From Actinomycetospora sp. (GTDB lineage: Bacteria > Actinomycetota > Actinomycetes > Mycobacteriales > Pseudonocardiaceae): DNA of 12,945 bases. Under the pieces are notes generated by a model, which made no database searches, was not told the DNA's origin, and saw only the letters and a program-made list of their open reading frames with translations. The position numbers were made by a program, and so were the translations under genes. This document shows positions 7,280 through 12,945 of this stretch, piece after piece (positions within the stretch are counted from its first letter, which is position 1; each line of letters begins with the position of its first letter). The DNA lies in the NCBI GenBank assembly GCA_025925615.1, contig JAICLN010000068.1:1-12945 (forward strand). Direction: 5' to 3'.

Positions 7280-9407
7280 CGGCACCGGGACGCGCCCCGT
7301 CCGGACCCGCCGGGTCCTTGGGCGAGGTCGTGGTCCCCGACTCCGGGCCGAGCGGCGGCATCGTCCCGGTGGTGGTCGACGACCGGCGCGGCTGCGCCCC
7401 GCCCGCGCCGGGCAGCGGGGCCTCGTACCCGCGCCGCGCCGACCCGGGGGCTCCCGGGGGCCGGCGGGCAGCCACCCGTGCCGACGACTCGAGCTGCCAC
7501 GGCACGCTGACGACCATCACACCCTTCTGGAACAGGAGCCTGCCCTTGAGCCGCAGGGCGCTCTGGTTGTGCAGGACCTGCTCCCACCAGCGCCCGAGCA
7601 CGTACTCCGGGATGAACACCGTCACGACGTCGCGCGGGTTGTCGGTCCGGATGCGCTTGACGTAGGACAGGATCGGCCGCGTGATCTCGCGGTACGGGGA
7701 TTCCAGCACCTTGAGCGGGACCGGCAGCTGGCGGGCCTCCCAGTCGGAGACGACCTTGCGGGTGTCCGCGTCGTCGACGTTGACCGTGACCGCCTCGAGG
7801 ACGTCCGGCCGGGTCGCCCGGGCGTAGGCGACCGCCCGCAGCGTGGGCTTGTGCACCGTCGAGACCAGCACGATCGCGTGGTTGCGGCTGGGCAGCACGC
7901 CCTCGAGGACGCCCTCCGGGGCGGCGATCTCCTCGGCGACCCGGTCGTAGTGCTTGCGGATCGAGAGCATGAGCGCGAACGCCAGAGCGCCGGCGACGAT
8001 CGCGATCCAGGCGCCGACCGTGAACTTCGTGACGAGGACCACGACGAGCACGACCCCGGTCATGATCGCGCCGAACATCGAGACGACGCGGACACGGTGC
8101 AGGCGGCGTCGCTCGCCCTCGCCGGTCTCGGTGCGCAGCAGCCGGTTCCAGTGCCGGACCATGCCGGTCTGGCTCAGCGTGAACGAGACGAACACCCCGA
8201 CGGTGTAGAGCGGGATGAGGCCGGTCACCTCGGCGCCGAACCCGATGACGAGGACGACGGCGAAGAACGCCAGGAACAGGATGCCGTTCGAGAACGCCAG
8301 CCGGTCGCCGCGGGTGTGCAGCTGGCGGGGCAGGTAGCGGTCCTGGGCGAGGATCGAGCCCAGGACCGGGAACCCGTTGAACGCGGTGTTGGCGGCCAGC
8401 ATGAGGATCAGGGCCGTGAAGATCGTCACAGCCCAGAACCCGGGCGCGAAGCCCTGGAAGATCGTCTGGGCGAGCTGGGCGATCAGCGTCTCCTGCGTGT
8501 AGCCCGGCGGCGCGTTGACGAGCTGGGTGTCCGGATCCTCGGCGAGGTGCACCCCGGTGGCCCGGGCCAGGGCGAGCATGCCGGCGAAGAGCCCCACCGC
8601 GATGAGGCCGAGCATCGCGAGGGTGGTGGCGGCGTTGCGCGACTTCGGCTTCCGGAACGCCGGCACGCCGTTGGAGATCGCCTCGACACCGGTCAGCGCG
8701 GCACAGCCCTGGGTGAACGAGCGCAGGACCAGGAACATCAGCGCGAACTGGGAGAGCTGGTGGTCCTCGCCGACGATCCCGATCGAGGCGCTCGGCGCGA
8801 TCAGCGGCTCGCCGGAGAGGGTCAGCCGGACGACCCCGACGACGATCATCACGACGAGGCTGCCGATGAAGCAGTAGACCGGGATCGCGAAGGCCGCCCC
8901 GGACTCCCGCACGCCGCGCAGGTTGATCGCGGTGAGGATCGCGATCGCCAGGACGCAGAACAGCACCTTGTGGGTGCCCACGAACGGGATCAGCGCGCCG
9001 AGGTTGTCCGCCGCCGAGGACATCGAGACGGCCACCGTCAGCGTGTAGTCGACGAGCAGCGCGGAGGCCACGGTCAGGCCGGCGTGGCGGCCGAGGTTCA
9101 CCGTCGCGATCTCGTAGTCGCCGCCGCCCGAGGGGTAGGCGTGCACGTTCTGCCGGTAGCTGATCACCACGGTGGCGAGCACGAGGACGACGGCCACACC
9201 GATCCACGGTGAGAACACGTAGGCCCCGAGCCCGGCCAGCGAGAGGGTGACCAGCACCTCCTGGGGCGCGTAGGCCACGGAGGACAGGGCGTCGGAGGCG
9301 AACACCGGCAGCGCGATCCGTTTGCGCAGCAACGTGTCCGAGAGCTCGTCGCTGCGGAACGGGAGTCCGAGCACGAGGCGTTTCGCGGCGGTCGCGAGCC
9401 TGGGCAC
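7269..9407 (-). CDS. APC-superfamily permease, KimA-like potassium transporter
   Basis: A 712-aa inner-membrane transporter with about 12 hydrophobic segments (roughly residues 30-480) and a cytosolic C-terminal domain. It matches my recollection of Bacillus subtilis KimA (YdaO), a high-affinity proton/K+ symporter: SDALSSVAY (38-46), SYRQNVHAYPSGGGDY (83-98), LLVDYTLTVAVS (117-128), ALTGVEAISN (237-246), LAANTAFNGFP (337-347), GDRLAFSNGI (367-376), LIPLYTVGVF (397-406) and LHNQSALRL (612-620). D39, Y46, D120, T124, S128 and T239 fall where KimA's K+-site residues lie. Residues from about 510 to 640 form the KimA-type cytosolic domain. The last 70 or so are Gly/Pro/Ser-rich, probably disordered and beyond KimA's end. 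M. tuberculosis Rv2690c is the positional counterpart. The GTG start at 9407 has TACGCT seven bases upstream, suggesting a leaderless mRNA. The gene is divergent from ceoB-ceoC. Amino-acid transport is the main alternative. Confidence 0.88.
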   Translation of the reverse strand: MPRLATAAKRLVLGLPFRSDELSDTLLRKRIALPVFASDALSSVAYAPQEVLVTLSLAGLGAYVFSPWIGVAVVLVLATVVISYRQNVHAYPSGGGDYEIATVNLGRHAGLTVASALLVDYTLTVAVSMSSAADNLGALIPFVGTHKVLFCVLAIAILTAINLRGVRESGAAFAIPVYCFIGSLVVMIVVGVVRLTLSGEPLIAPSASIGIVGEDHQLSQFALMFLVLRSFTQGCAALTGVEAISNGVPAFRKPKSRNAATTLAMLGLIAVGLFAGMLALARATGVHLAEDPDTQLVNAPPGYTQETLIAQLAQTIFQGFAPGFWAVTIFTALILMLAANTAFNGFPVLGSILAQDRYLPRQLHTRGDRLAFSNGILFLAFFAVVLVIGFGAEVTGLIPLYTVGVFVSFTLSQTGMVRHWNRLLRTETGEGERRRLHRVRVVSMFGAIMTGVVLVVVLVTKFTVGAWIAIVAGALAFALMLSIRKHYDRVAEEIAAPEGVLEGVLPSRNHAIVLVSTVHKPTLRAVAYARATRPDVLEAVTVNVDDADTRKVVSDWEARQLPVPLKVLESPYREITRPILSYVKRIRTDNPRDVVTVFIPEYVLGRWWEQVLHNQSALRLKGRLLFQKGVMVVSVPWQLESSARVAARRPPGAPGSARRGYEAPLPGAGGAQPRRSSTTTGTMPPLGPESGTTTSPKDPAGPDGARPGADVR

Positions 9408-9414
9408 GGCGCAG

Positions 9415-9420
9415 AGCGTA
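9415..9420 (-). promoter_or_regulatory. Candidate -10 box for the permease operon (leaderless)
   Basis: TACGCT on the minus strand fits the actinobacterial TANNNT -10 pattern and ends seven bases before the permease GTG. The transcript would therefore start at or next to the start codon. No TTGACA-like -35 is seen at the usual distance. This is pattern-based only. Confidence 0.4.
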
Positions 9421-9454
9421 GGCCGACGGAGTGGCCCACGGGCAGGGCGACCGG

Positions 9455-9484
9455 ACGGGGGCGGACCTCGACCCCCTCCCCCGT
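9455..9484. promoter_or_regulatory. Inverted repeat in the permease/ceoB divergent promoter region
   Basis: ACGGGGG (9455-9461) and CCCCCGT (9478-9484) are perfect 7-bp inverted arms with a 16-nt spacer. They lie between the candidate -10 boxes of the two divergent transcripts and upstream of both. That is a plausible operator site for joint control of K+ genes, but a chance occurrence in G-rich DNA is possible. I see no recognisable c-di-AMP riboswitch here. Confidence 0.25.
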
Positions 9485-9512
9485 TGCCGCACGGATCGTC
9501 GTGGGCACCCGA

Positions 9513-9518
9513 TAGCGT
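9513..9518 (+). promoter_or_regulatory. Weak candidate -10 box for ceoB-ceoC
   Basis: TAGCGT fits TANNNT and would give a leader of roughly 85-90 nt before the ceoB GTG. There is no good -35 box at 16-18 bases. Confidence is low, and other start sites within 9520-9600 are possible. Confidence 0.2.
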
Positions 9519-9610
9519 GCGCCCGGCGCGGGACGAGGACCCCACGCGTGGCGAGTCGAGGTCGGGGCGACCGGGAACCCGTGCGGGTCTCCGGCGCGAC
9601 GGGAGGACGC

Positions 9611-10276
9611 GTGCACATCGTCGTCATGGGCTGCGGCCGCGTGGGGTCCGCGCTGGCCCTGTCGCTGGAGCGGCTCGGCCACGAGGTGGCGGTGGTCGAC
9701 CGCGACCCGCAGGCGTTCCGGCGCCTGGGCAACGACTTCCACGGTCAGGAGGTCGTCGGCGTCGGCTTCGACCGCCAGGTCCTCACCGGCGCGGGCATCC
9801 ACCGCGCGCAGGCGTTCGCGGCGGTCTCGTCGGGCGACAACTCCAACATCATCTCCGCGCGTGTCGCGCGGGAGACGTTCGGCGTCGAGACGGTCGTGGC
9901 CCGGATCTACGACGCCAAGCGCGCCGCGGTCTACGAGCGCCTCGGGATCCCGACGGTGGCCACGGTCCCGTGGACCACGGACCGCTTCCTGCGGATGCTG
10001 CTGCCCGACGGCGTCGCCACCGCCTGGCGTGACCCCTCGGGCACCGTCGCGATCATGGCGCTGCCGTTCCACGAGGACTGGTCCGGGCACCCGGTCAGTG
10101 CGCTCGAGGAGGCGACCGGCAGCCGCGTCGCCTTCATCGTGCGCTTCGGCACCGGGGTGCTCACGAAGCCCGACACGGTGATCCAGGCCGACGACGTGGT
10201 GTACGCCGCGGCCGTCAGCGGGACCGTCGCCTCGGTCACCCAGGCGGCGCAGACCGCGCCCGTGGAACGGGGGTAG
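9611..10276 (+). CDS. ceoB: TrkA-type potassium uptake regulatory protein CeoB (RCK)
   Basis: A 221-aa cytosolic RCK protein that binds nucleotide and gates a K+ channel or transporter at the membrane face. The N-terminal TrkA-N Rossmann domain has GCGRVG (7-12) and the acidic residue D30 at the end of strand 2 (VAVVDRDP), as expected for NAD(H) binding. RVARETFG (84-91) and VVARIYDAKRA (95-105) are family landmarks. The C-terminal part (about 135-205) is a degenerate RCK_C domain. The length is close to M. tuberculosis CeoB, which I recall as about 227 aa. The GTG at 9611 has GGGAGG a few bases upstream. It is followed after 34 nt by ceoC, clearly a co-transcribed partner, and is divergent from the KimA-like permease. 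No TrkH/TrkG gene lies in the window, so the channel partner is not settled. Confidence 0.93.
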   Translation: MHIVVMGCGRVGSALALSLERLGHEVAVVDRDPQAFRRLGNDFHGQEVVGVGFDRQVLTGAGIHRAQAFAAVSSGDNSNIISARVARETFGVETVVARIYDAKRAAVYERLGIPTVATVPWTTDRFLRMLLPDGVATAWRDPSGTVAIMALPFHEDWSGHPVSALEEATGSRVAFIVRFGTGVLTKPDTVIQADDVVYAAAVSGTVASVTQAAQTAPVERG

Positions 10277-10310
10277 TGATGATGCGGGAGACCGAGTCCG
10301 AGGTGACAGG

Positions 10311-10994
10311 GTGCGCGTGACGATCGCCGGGGCGGGCGCCGTGGGCCGCTCCATCGCCGCCGAGCTCATCGAGAACGGCCACGAGGTGATGCTCATCGAG
10401 CGCGACCTCGCCGAGGTCGAGCCCGAGTCGGTGCCCCAGGCCGAGTGGGTGCACGCCGACGCCTGCGAGGTCGCCTCCCTCGAGGACGCCCAGGTGCAGG
10501 ACTGCGACGTCGTCATCGCCGCGACCGGGGACGACAAGGTCAACCTCGTCGTCTCACTGCTGGCGAAGACCGAGTTCGCGGTCCGCCGCGTCGTCGCCCG
10601 GGTGAACGACCCCCGCAACGAGTGGTTGTTCACCGAGGCCTGGGGCGTCGACGTGGCCGTCTCGACCCCGCGCATGCTCGCCGCGATGGTCGAGGAGGCG
10701 GTGTCGGTCGGCGACCTGGTCCGCCTGCTCACGCTGCGCCAGGGGAAGGCGAACCTCGTGGAGGTGACGCTGCCCGCGGACACCCCCCTCGCCGGCCGGC
10801 CTGTCCGCGACGTCGCCATCCCCGCCGACGCCGCCCTCGTGGCGATCCTGCGCGGCGGCCGGGTGATCGTCCCGCAGTCCGACGACCCGCTCGAGGGCGG
10901 GGACGAGATGCTCTTCGTCGCCGGCGAGGGCGTCGAGCAGGAGATCCACACGGCGCTGACCACGCGGGACGAGGGCGACCAGGAGTTGATCTAG
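10311..10994 (+). CDS. ceoC: TrkA-type potassium uptake regulatory protein CeoC (RCK)
   Basis: A 227-aa second RCK subunit, paired with CeoB. The dinucleotide motif is GAGAVG (7-12) with E30 ending strand 2 (VMLIERD). VIAATGDDKVNLVVSLLAK (68-86) is the classic TrkA-N stretch, and the RCK_C domain follows at about 145-215 (LPADTPLAGRPVRDV... and a late GGDEMLFVAG). CeoB and CeoC probably form a hetero-oligomeric gating ring, as inferred for actinobacterial CeoBC. The start is clear: GAGGTGA at 10300-10306 lies four bases before the GTG. The short leader between the genes (10277-10310) shows no promoter. A strong hairpin begins seven bases after the stop and may end the ceoBC message. Confidence 0.95.
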   Translation: MRVTIAGAGAVGRSIAAELIENGHEVMLIERDLAEVEPESVPQAEWVHADACEVASLEDAQVQDCDVVIAATGDDKVNLVVSLLAKTEFAVRRVVARVNDPRNEWLFTEAWGVDVAVSTPRMLAAMVEEAVSVGDLVRLLTLRQGKANLVEVTLPADTPLAGRPVRDVAIPADAALVAILRGGRVIVPQSDDPLEGGDEMLFVAGEGVEQEIHTALTTRDEGDQELI

Positions 10995-11000
10995 CCCGGT

Positions 11001-11023
11001 GTCAGCGGTGTCGCATCGCTGAC
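11001..11023 (+). terminator. Hairpin downstream of ceoC
   Basis: GTCAGCG (11001-11007) and CGCTGAC (11017-11023) are perfect 7-bp arms. Three inner pairs (one G-U) bring the stem to about 10 bp with a TCG loop. It lies directly after the ceoC stop and 34 nt before the phosphatase start. There is no T-tract, so it is a terminator candidate of the T-less kind or an intercistronic stability hairpin. Confidence 0.5.
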
Positions 11024-11057
11024 GCTGGACGTCCGAAAATCCACACTCACGGACGGA

Positions 11058-11504
11058 GTGCGCGTGCTCGACGGCGCTCTGACGCTGCCCGGCGGCGGAC
11101 TCGTCCGCGGCCGGGGGCTCCGCCGCGGCTTGCCGCCCGGCCCGACGCCCGCCTTCGGGCTCTACCTCGGCTCGCCCCGCGCCGCCCGGCGTCACGACCC
11201 GGCGCTGACCTGGCCGCACCGCTGGCTGGTCTGGCCCGACTTCCGCCTCCCACGCCACCCGACGGAGGCCGCGGACGCCGTCGTCGGGACCCACCACCGG
11301 ATCACCGCGCTGGGCGAGGACGTCGAGGTGGCCTGCGGCGGCGGGGTGGGGCGCACCGGGACCGTCCTGGCCTGCCTGGCCGTGCTCGACGGGCTGGGGC
11401 CGGACGAGGCGGTGGCCTGGGTCCGGGCCCACCACCACCGGCGGGGGGTCGAGACGCGGGGGCAAAGCCGGTGGGTGCACCGGTTCGCCGCCGAGCACGG
11501 CTGA
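11058..11504 (+). CDS. Small Cys-based protein-tyrosine/dual-specificity phosphatase
   Basis: A 148-aa cytosolic phosphatase-like protein. The signature loop is C93-G-G-G-V-G-R99 followed by TGT, a C-x5-R catalytic loop in which C93 would form the phosphocysteine. W59-P60-D61 gives a WPD general-acid loop, and TRGQSRWVHRF (133-143) resembles the late Q-loop. The residue before the Cys is Ala, not the usual His, but the catalytic set otherwise looks complete. The substrate is unknown: phosphotyrosine protein, phosphoserine protein and phosphoinositide are all possible. It follows ceoC by 63 nt across a hairpin and may be read through from ceoBC or have its own promoter. GTG 11058 is used here; GTG 11064, two codons on, has a better-spaced GGAG and may be the true start. 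Confidence 0.78.
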   Translation: MRVLDGALTLPGGGLVRGRGLRRGLPPGPTPAFGLYLGSPRAARRHDPALTWPHRWLVWPDFRLPRHPTEAADAVVGTHHRITALGEDVEVACGGGVGRTGTVLACLAVLDGLGPDEAVAWVRAHHHRRGVETRGQSRWVHRFAAEHG

Positions 11505-11510
11505 GCGGCG

Positions 11511-12113
11511 CTAGCCCCCCGTCGTCCGCGCGTGGTGGCGGGCGGCCTTCGCGCGGTTGCCGCAGGTCGCCATCGAGCACCAGCGTCGTCGCCGGGACGG
11601 TGAGGGGTCGAGGAAGAGCCACGAGCAGCGGCCGCACAGCCCGATGCGGCGCCGGTCCTCCCCGGCGAGCAGCGCGGCCGTGGCCAGGGCCAGGCGCCGC
11701 GCGGGCAGCGCGAGCCCGGCGTCGTCGACCGTCACCAGCCACGCCGGCCCCCGGGTCGGATCCGGGGCGGGACGCGCGGCGCGGTGGGCCCCGGCCACGT
11801 CCTCGGCCACCCGCGCCCGGTCGGCGTCGTCGCCCGCCCCGCCGGCCACGGCCGCTGCGAGCCAGCGGTGCAGCGCCTCGCGCTGGGCCCGCACCGCCTC
11901 GAGCGCCGCCTCCGCCGCCTCCGGGTCGGCCGCTGCCCGGGCGGTCAGCGCCTCCGCCTCGGCGCCGTCGACCACCCCGGCGGCCAGCGACCAGCCCACG
12001 ACGTCGTCGTAGGCGCACCACCGCTCGACGCGCTCGGTCGTGGACCCACCCACGGTGTTGGTGAAGTCCAGCGCCGGGTGGCCGCCCACGAACGCTTCGG
12101 GACCCCAGGCCAC
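11511..12113 (-). CDS. CGNR zinc-finger domain protein (ABATE domain), putative transcription regulator
   Basis: A 200-aa protein. The N-terminal part, with GGHPALDFTNT (10-20) and a long Ala-rich helical stretch, is an ABATE/stress-type ligand-sensing domain. The C-terminus is the CGNR zinc finger: C160-x2-C163 and C179-x4-C184 followed by GNR (185-187) and a basic tail (AKAARHHAR). Such proteins are thought to bind DNA and regulate neighbouring genes. The start is secure: the GTG at 12113 has a strong GGAGGAGGTG ribosome site seven bases upstream. It is divergent from the alpha/beta hydrolase across 56 bp that contain an inverted repeat, so it probably controls that gene and perhaps itself. 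It converges with the phosphatase gene with only 6 bp between the stops. Confidence 0.93.
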   Translation of the reverse strand: MAWGPEAFVGGHPALDFTNTVGGSTTERVERWCAYDDVVGWSLAAGVVDGAEAEALTARAAADPEAAEAALEAVRAQREALHRWLAAAVAGGAGDDADRARVAEDVAGAHRAARPAPDPTRGPAWLVTVDDAGLALPARRLALATAALLAGEDRRRIGLCGRCSWLFLDPSPSRRRRWCSMATCGNRAKAARHHARTTGG

Positions 12114-12116
12114 GGG

Positions 12117-12122
12117 TTGACA
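12117..12122 (+). promoter_or_regulatory. TTGACA box upstream of the hydrolase
   Basis: A perfect TTGACA lies in the divergent gap just before the regulator's ribosome site. It is 26 bases from TATAGT, too far for a standard pair. At 17 bases it faces only TAACCC inside the left operator arm. It may be the -35 of a weak promoter or coincidental. Confidence 0.25.
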
Positions 12123-12136
12123 CCTCCTCCGCCCCC

Positions 12137-12169
12137 GTCTAACCCTAATATAGTCGAAAGGGGTTAGAC
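12137..12169. promoter_or_regulatory. Inverted-repeat operator candidate between CGNR regulator and hydrolase
   Basis: GTCTAACCC (12137-12145) and GGGTTAGAC (12161-12169) are perfect 9-bp inverted arms around a 15-nt AT-rich centre, ending one base before the hydrolase ATG. The centre is by far the most AT-rich patch nearby and holds TATAGT (12149-12154, plus) and TATATT (12152-12147, minus), so divergent -10 boxes may overlap under the operator. The right arm also overlaps the hydrolase ribosome site AAAGGGG (12157-12163). A regulator bound here could block both transcription and early elongation. The CGNR protein is the obvious candidate. Direct binding is inferred. Confidence 0.65.
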
Positions 12170-12945
12170 ATGGAACTGACCGAGACCTTCACCTTCCGCG
12201 GCGACCACGTGCGCTGGGGCGCCGAGGGCGAGGGCGAGCCGCTCGTGCTGCTCCACGGCACGCCGTTCTCCTCGGTGGTGTGGCGGCGCATCGCCCCGCA
12301 CCTGGCGCGTCGGCGCCGCGTGTACGCGTTCGACCTCCTCGGCTACGGGCGCTCCGAGCAGCGCGAGGGGCAGGACGTGTCGCTCGGGGTCCAGAACGAG
12401 CTGTTCGCGGCCCTGCTCGAGGGCTGGGGCCTCGAGCGGCCCGACGTCGTCGCCCACGACTTCGGCGGCGCCACCGCGCTGCGCACCCACCTGCTCGACG
12501 GGCGGGACTACCGCACGCTGACCCTCATCGACCCGGTCGCACTGAACCCCTGGGGCTCCCAGCTCGTGCAGGCCGCCACCGGCCACGTCGACGCCTACGC
12601 CGCGCTGCCGCCCTACGTGCACGAGGCGGTGCTGCGCGCCTACATCGGTGGCGGCACCCACCGCACGCTCGACGACACCGAGATGCGCCGCTACCTCGAC
12701 CCGTGGCTGGGCGATGTCGGGCAGGCCGCGTTCTACCGGCAGGTCGCCCAGATGGACGACCGGTACACGGCCGTGATCCAGGACCGCCTCGCCGAGGTGC
12801 GCTGCCCGGTGACGATCCTGTGGGGCGCCCAGGACGGCTGGATCCCGGTCGAGCGGGCGCACGAGCTCGCCGCCCGCATCCCGGGCTCAGACCTGCGGGT
12901 GGTCGACGGCGCCGGGCACCTGCTGCAGGAGGACAGCCCCGAGAC
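12170..12945 (+). CDS. Alpha/beta-fold hydrolase with Asp nucleophile (partial, C-terminus off window)
   Basis: 258 residues of a cytosolic alpha/beta hydrolase, nearly full length for the family. The oxyanion motif is HGTPFSSVVW (29-38), and DLLGYGRSE (55-63) is the usual second block. The nucleophile elbow is VVAHDFGGATAL (93-104), with D97 where esterases carry Ser. The acid is D222 in WGAQDGWIP and the base H250 in GAGHLLQED. An Asp nucleophile is typical of epoxide hydrolases and haloalkane or fluoroacetate dehalogenases, so hydrolysis through an alkyl-enzyme ester is likely, but the substrate cannot be read from the sequence. The ATG at 12170 has AAAGGGG six bases upstream and lies right at the edge of the inverted repeat shared with the divergent CGNR regulator. 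This suggests substrate-linked control. Only the last few dozen residues are missing. Confidence 0.9.
   Translation, partial: MELTETFTFRGDHVRWGAEGEGEPLVLLHGTPFSSVVWRRIAPHLARRRRVYAFDLLGYGRSEQREGQDVSLGVQNELFAALLEGWGLERPDVVAHDFGGATALRTHLLDGRDYRTLTLIDPVALNPWGSQLVQAATGHVDAYAALPPYVHEAVLRAYIGGGTHRTLDDTEMRRYLDPWLGDVGQAAFYRQVAQMDDRYTAVIQDRLAEVRCPVTILWGAQDGWIPVERAHELAARIPGSDLRVVDGAGHLLQEDSPE

Noticed and set aside
9577..9588. ACCCG/CGGGT mini-hairpin in the ceoB leader
   Set aside because: The 5-bp stem is too short to separate from chance in this GC-rich sequence.
9408..9610. c-di-AMP (ydaO-type) riboswitch upstream of the permease or ceoB
   Set aside because: I could not recognise the conserved core, and the permease leader appears to be absent or very short.
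9164..10963. Long minus-strand open frame across the divergent promoter and opposite ceoB-ceoC
   Set aside because: It is antisense to two well-supported RCK genes, has low-complexity composition and carries no family motifs.
10445..12064. 539-aa plus-strand Arg-rich open frame
   Set aside because: It spans ceoC, the phosphatase and the CGNR gene in other frames and has no domain.
12164..12862. Minus-strand open frame opposite the alpha/beta hydrolase
   Set aside because: The hydrolase strand shows a full catalytic triad and a ribosome site; the antisense frame has none.

Overview
The window is very GC-rich DNA (roughly three quarters G+C by eye) with GTG starts on most genes, long spurious open frames on the opposite strand, and a gene set typical of a high-GC actinobacterium. 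The KimA-like permease next to a divergent ceoB-ceoC pair, with a TrmA/RumA-type RNA methyltransferase behind the permease and dxs nearby, matches the Rv2689c-Rv2690c / ceoB-ceoC neighbourhood and nearby dxs1 that I recall from Mycobacterium tuberculosis. A member of the Pseudonocardiales is my best guess; this is inference from gene order and style, not a database match.

Layout, left to right. (1) 1-339, minus: N-terminal receiver domain of an OmpR-type response regulator, cut by the window edge. (2) 340-674: non-coding, with two tandem copies of a 62-bp imperfect palindrome (four arms of one 22-nt element, period 83 bp). (3) 675-2714, minus: dxs, the first enzyme of the MEP isoprenoid pathway. 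(4) 2834-9407, minus: a five-gene run with overlapping ends, transcribed in the order KimA-like potassium permease, TrmA/RumA-type RNA methyltransferase, FluG-N-like amidohydrolase, M20D peptidase/amidohydrolase, PmtA-like methyltransferase. Three of its four junctions are 4-base GTGA overlaps. (5) 9408-9610: divergent promoter region. (6) 9611-10994, plus: ceoB and ceoC, two TrkA-type RCK proteins, followed by a hairpin at 11001-11023. (7) 11058-11504, plus: a small Cys-based protein phosphatase. (8) 11511-12113, minus: a CGNR zinc-finger regulator. It is divergent from (9) 12170-12945, plus: an alpha/beta hydrolase with an Asp nucleophile, cut by the window end. A clear inverted repeat lies between the last two.

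How the genes fit together: the permease and the two RCK proteins form a potassium-handling module around a shared divergent promoter. No TrkH/TrkG channel subunit is present, so the RCK pair may act on the permease or on a distant channel. The genes behind the permease (RNA modification, two metal amidohydrolases, a lipid-type methyltransferase) appear co-transcribed but share no obvious pathway. The CGNR regulator and the hydrolase look like a separate substrate-responsive regulator/enzyme pair.

I found no wholly new system that can be asserted from sequence alone. The items most worth following up are the paired palindromes, the KimA-like/CeoBC arrangement, and the CGNR/hydrolase operator.
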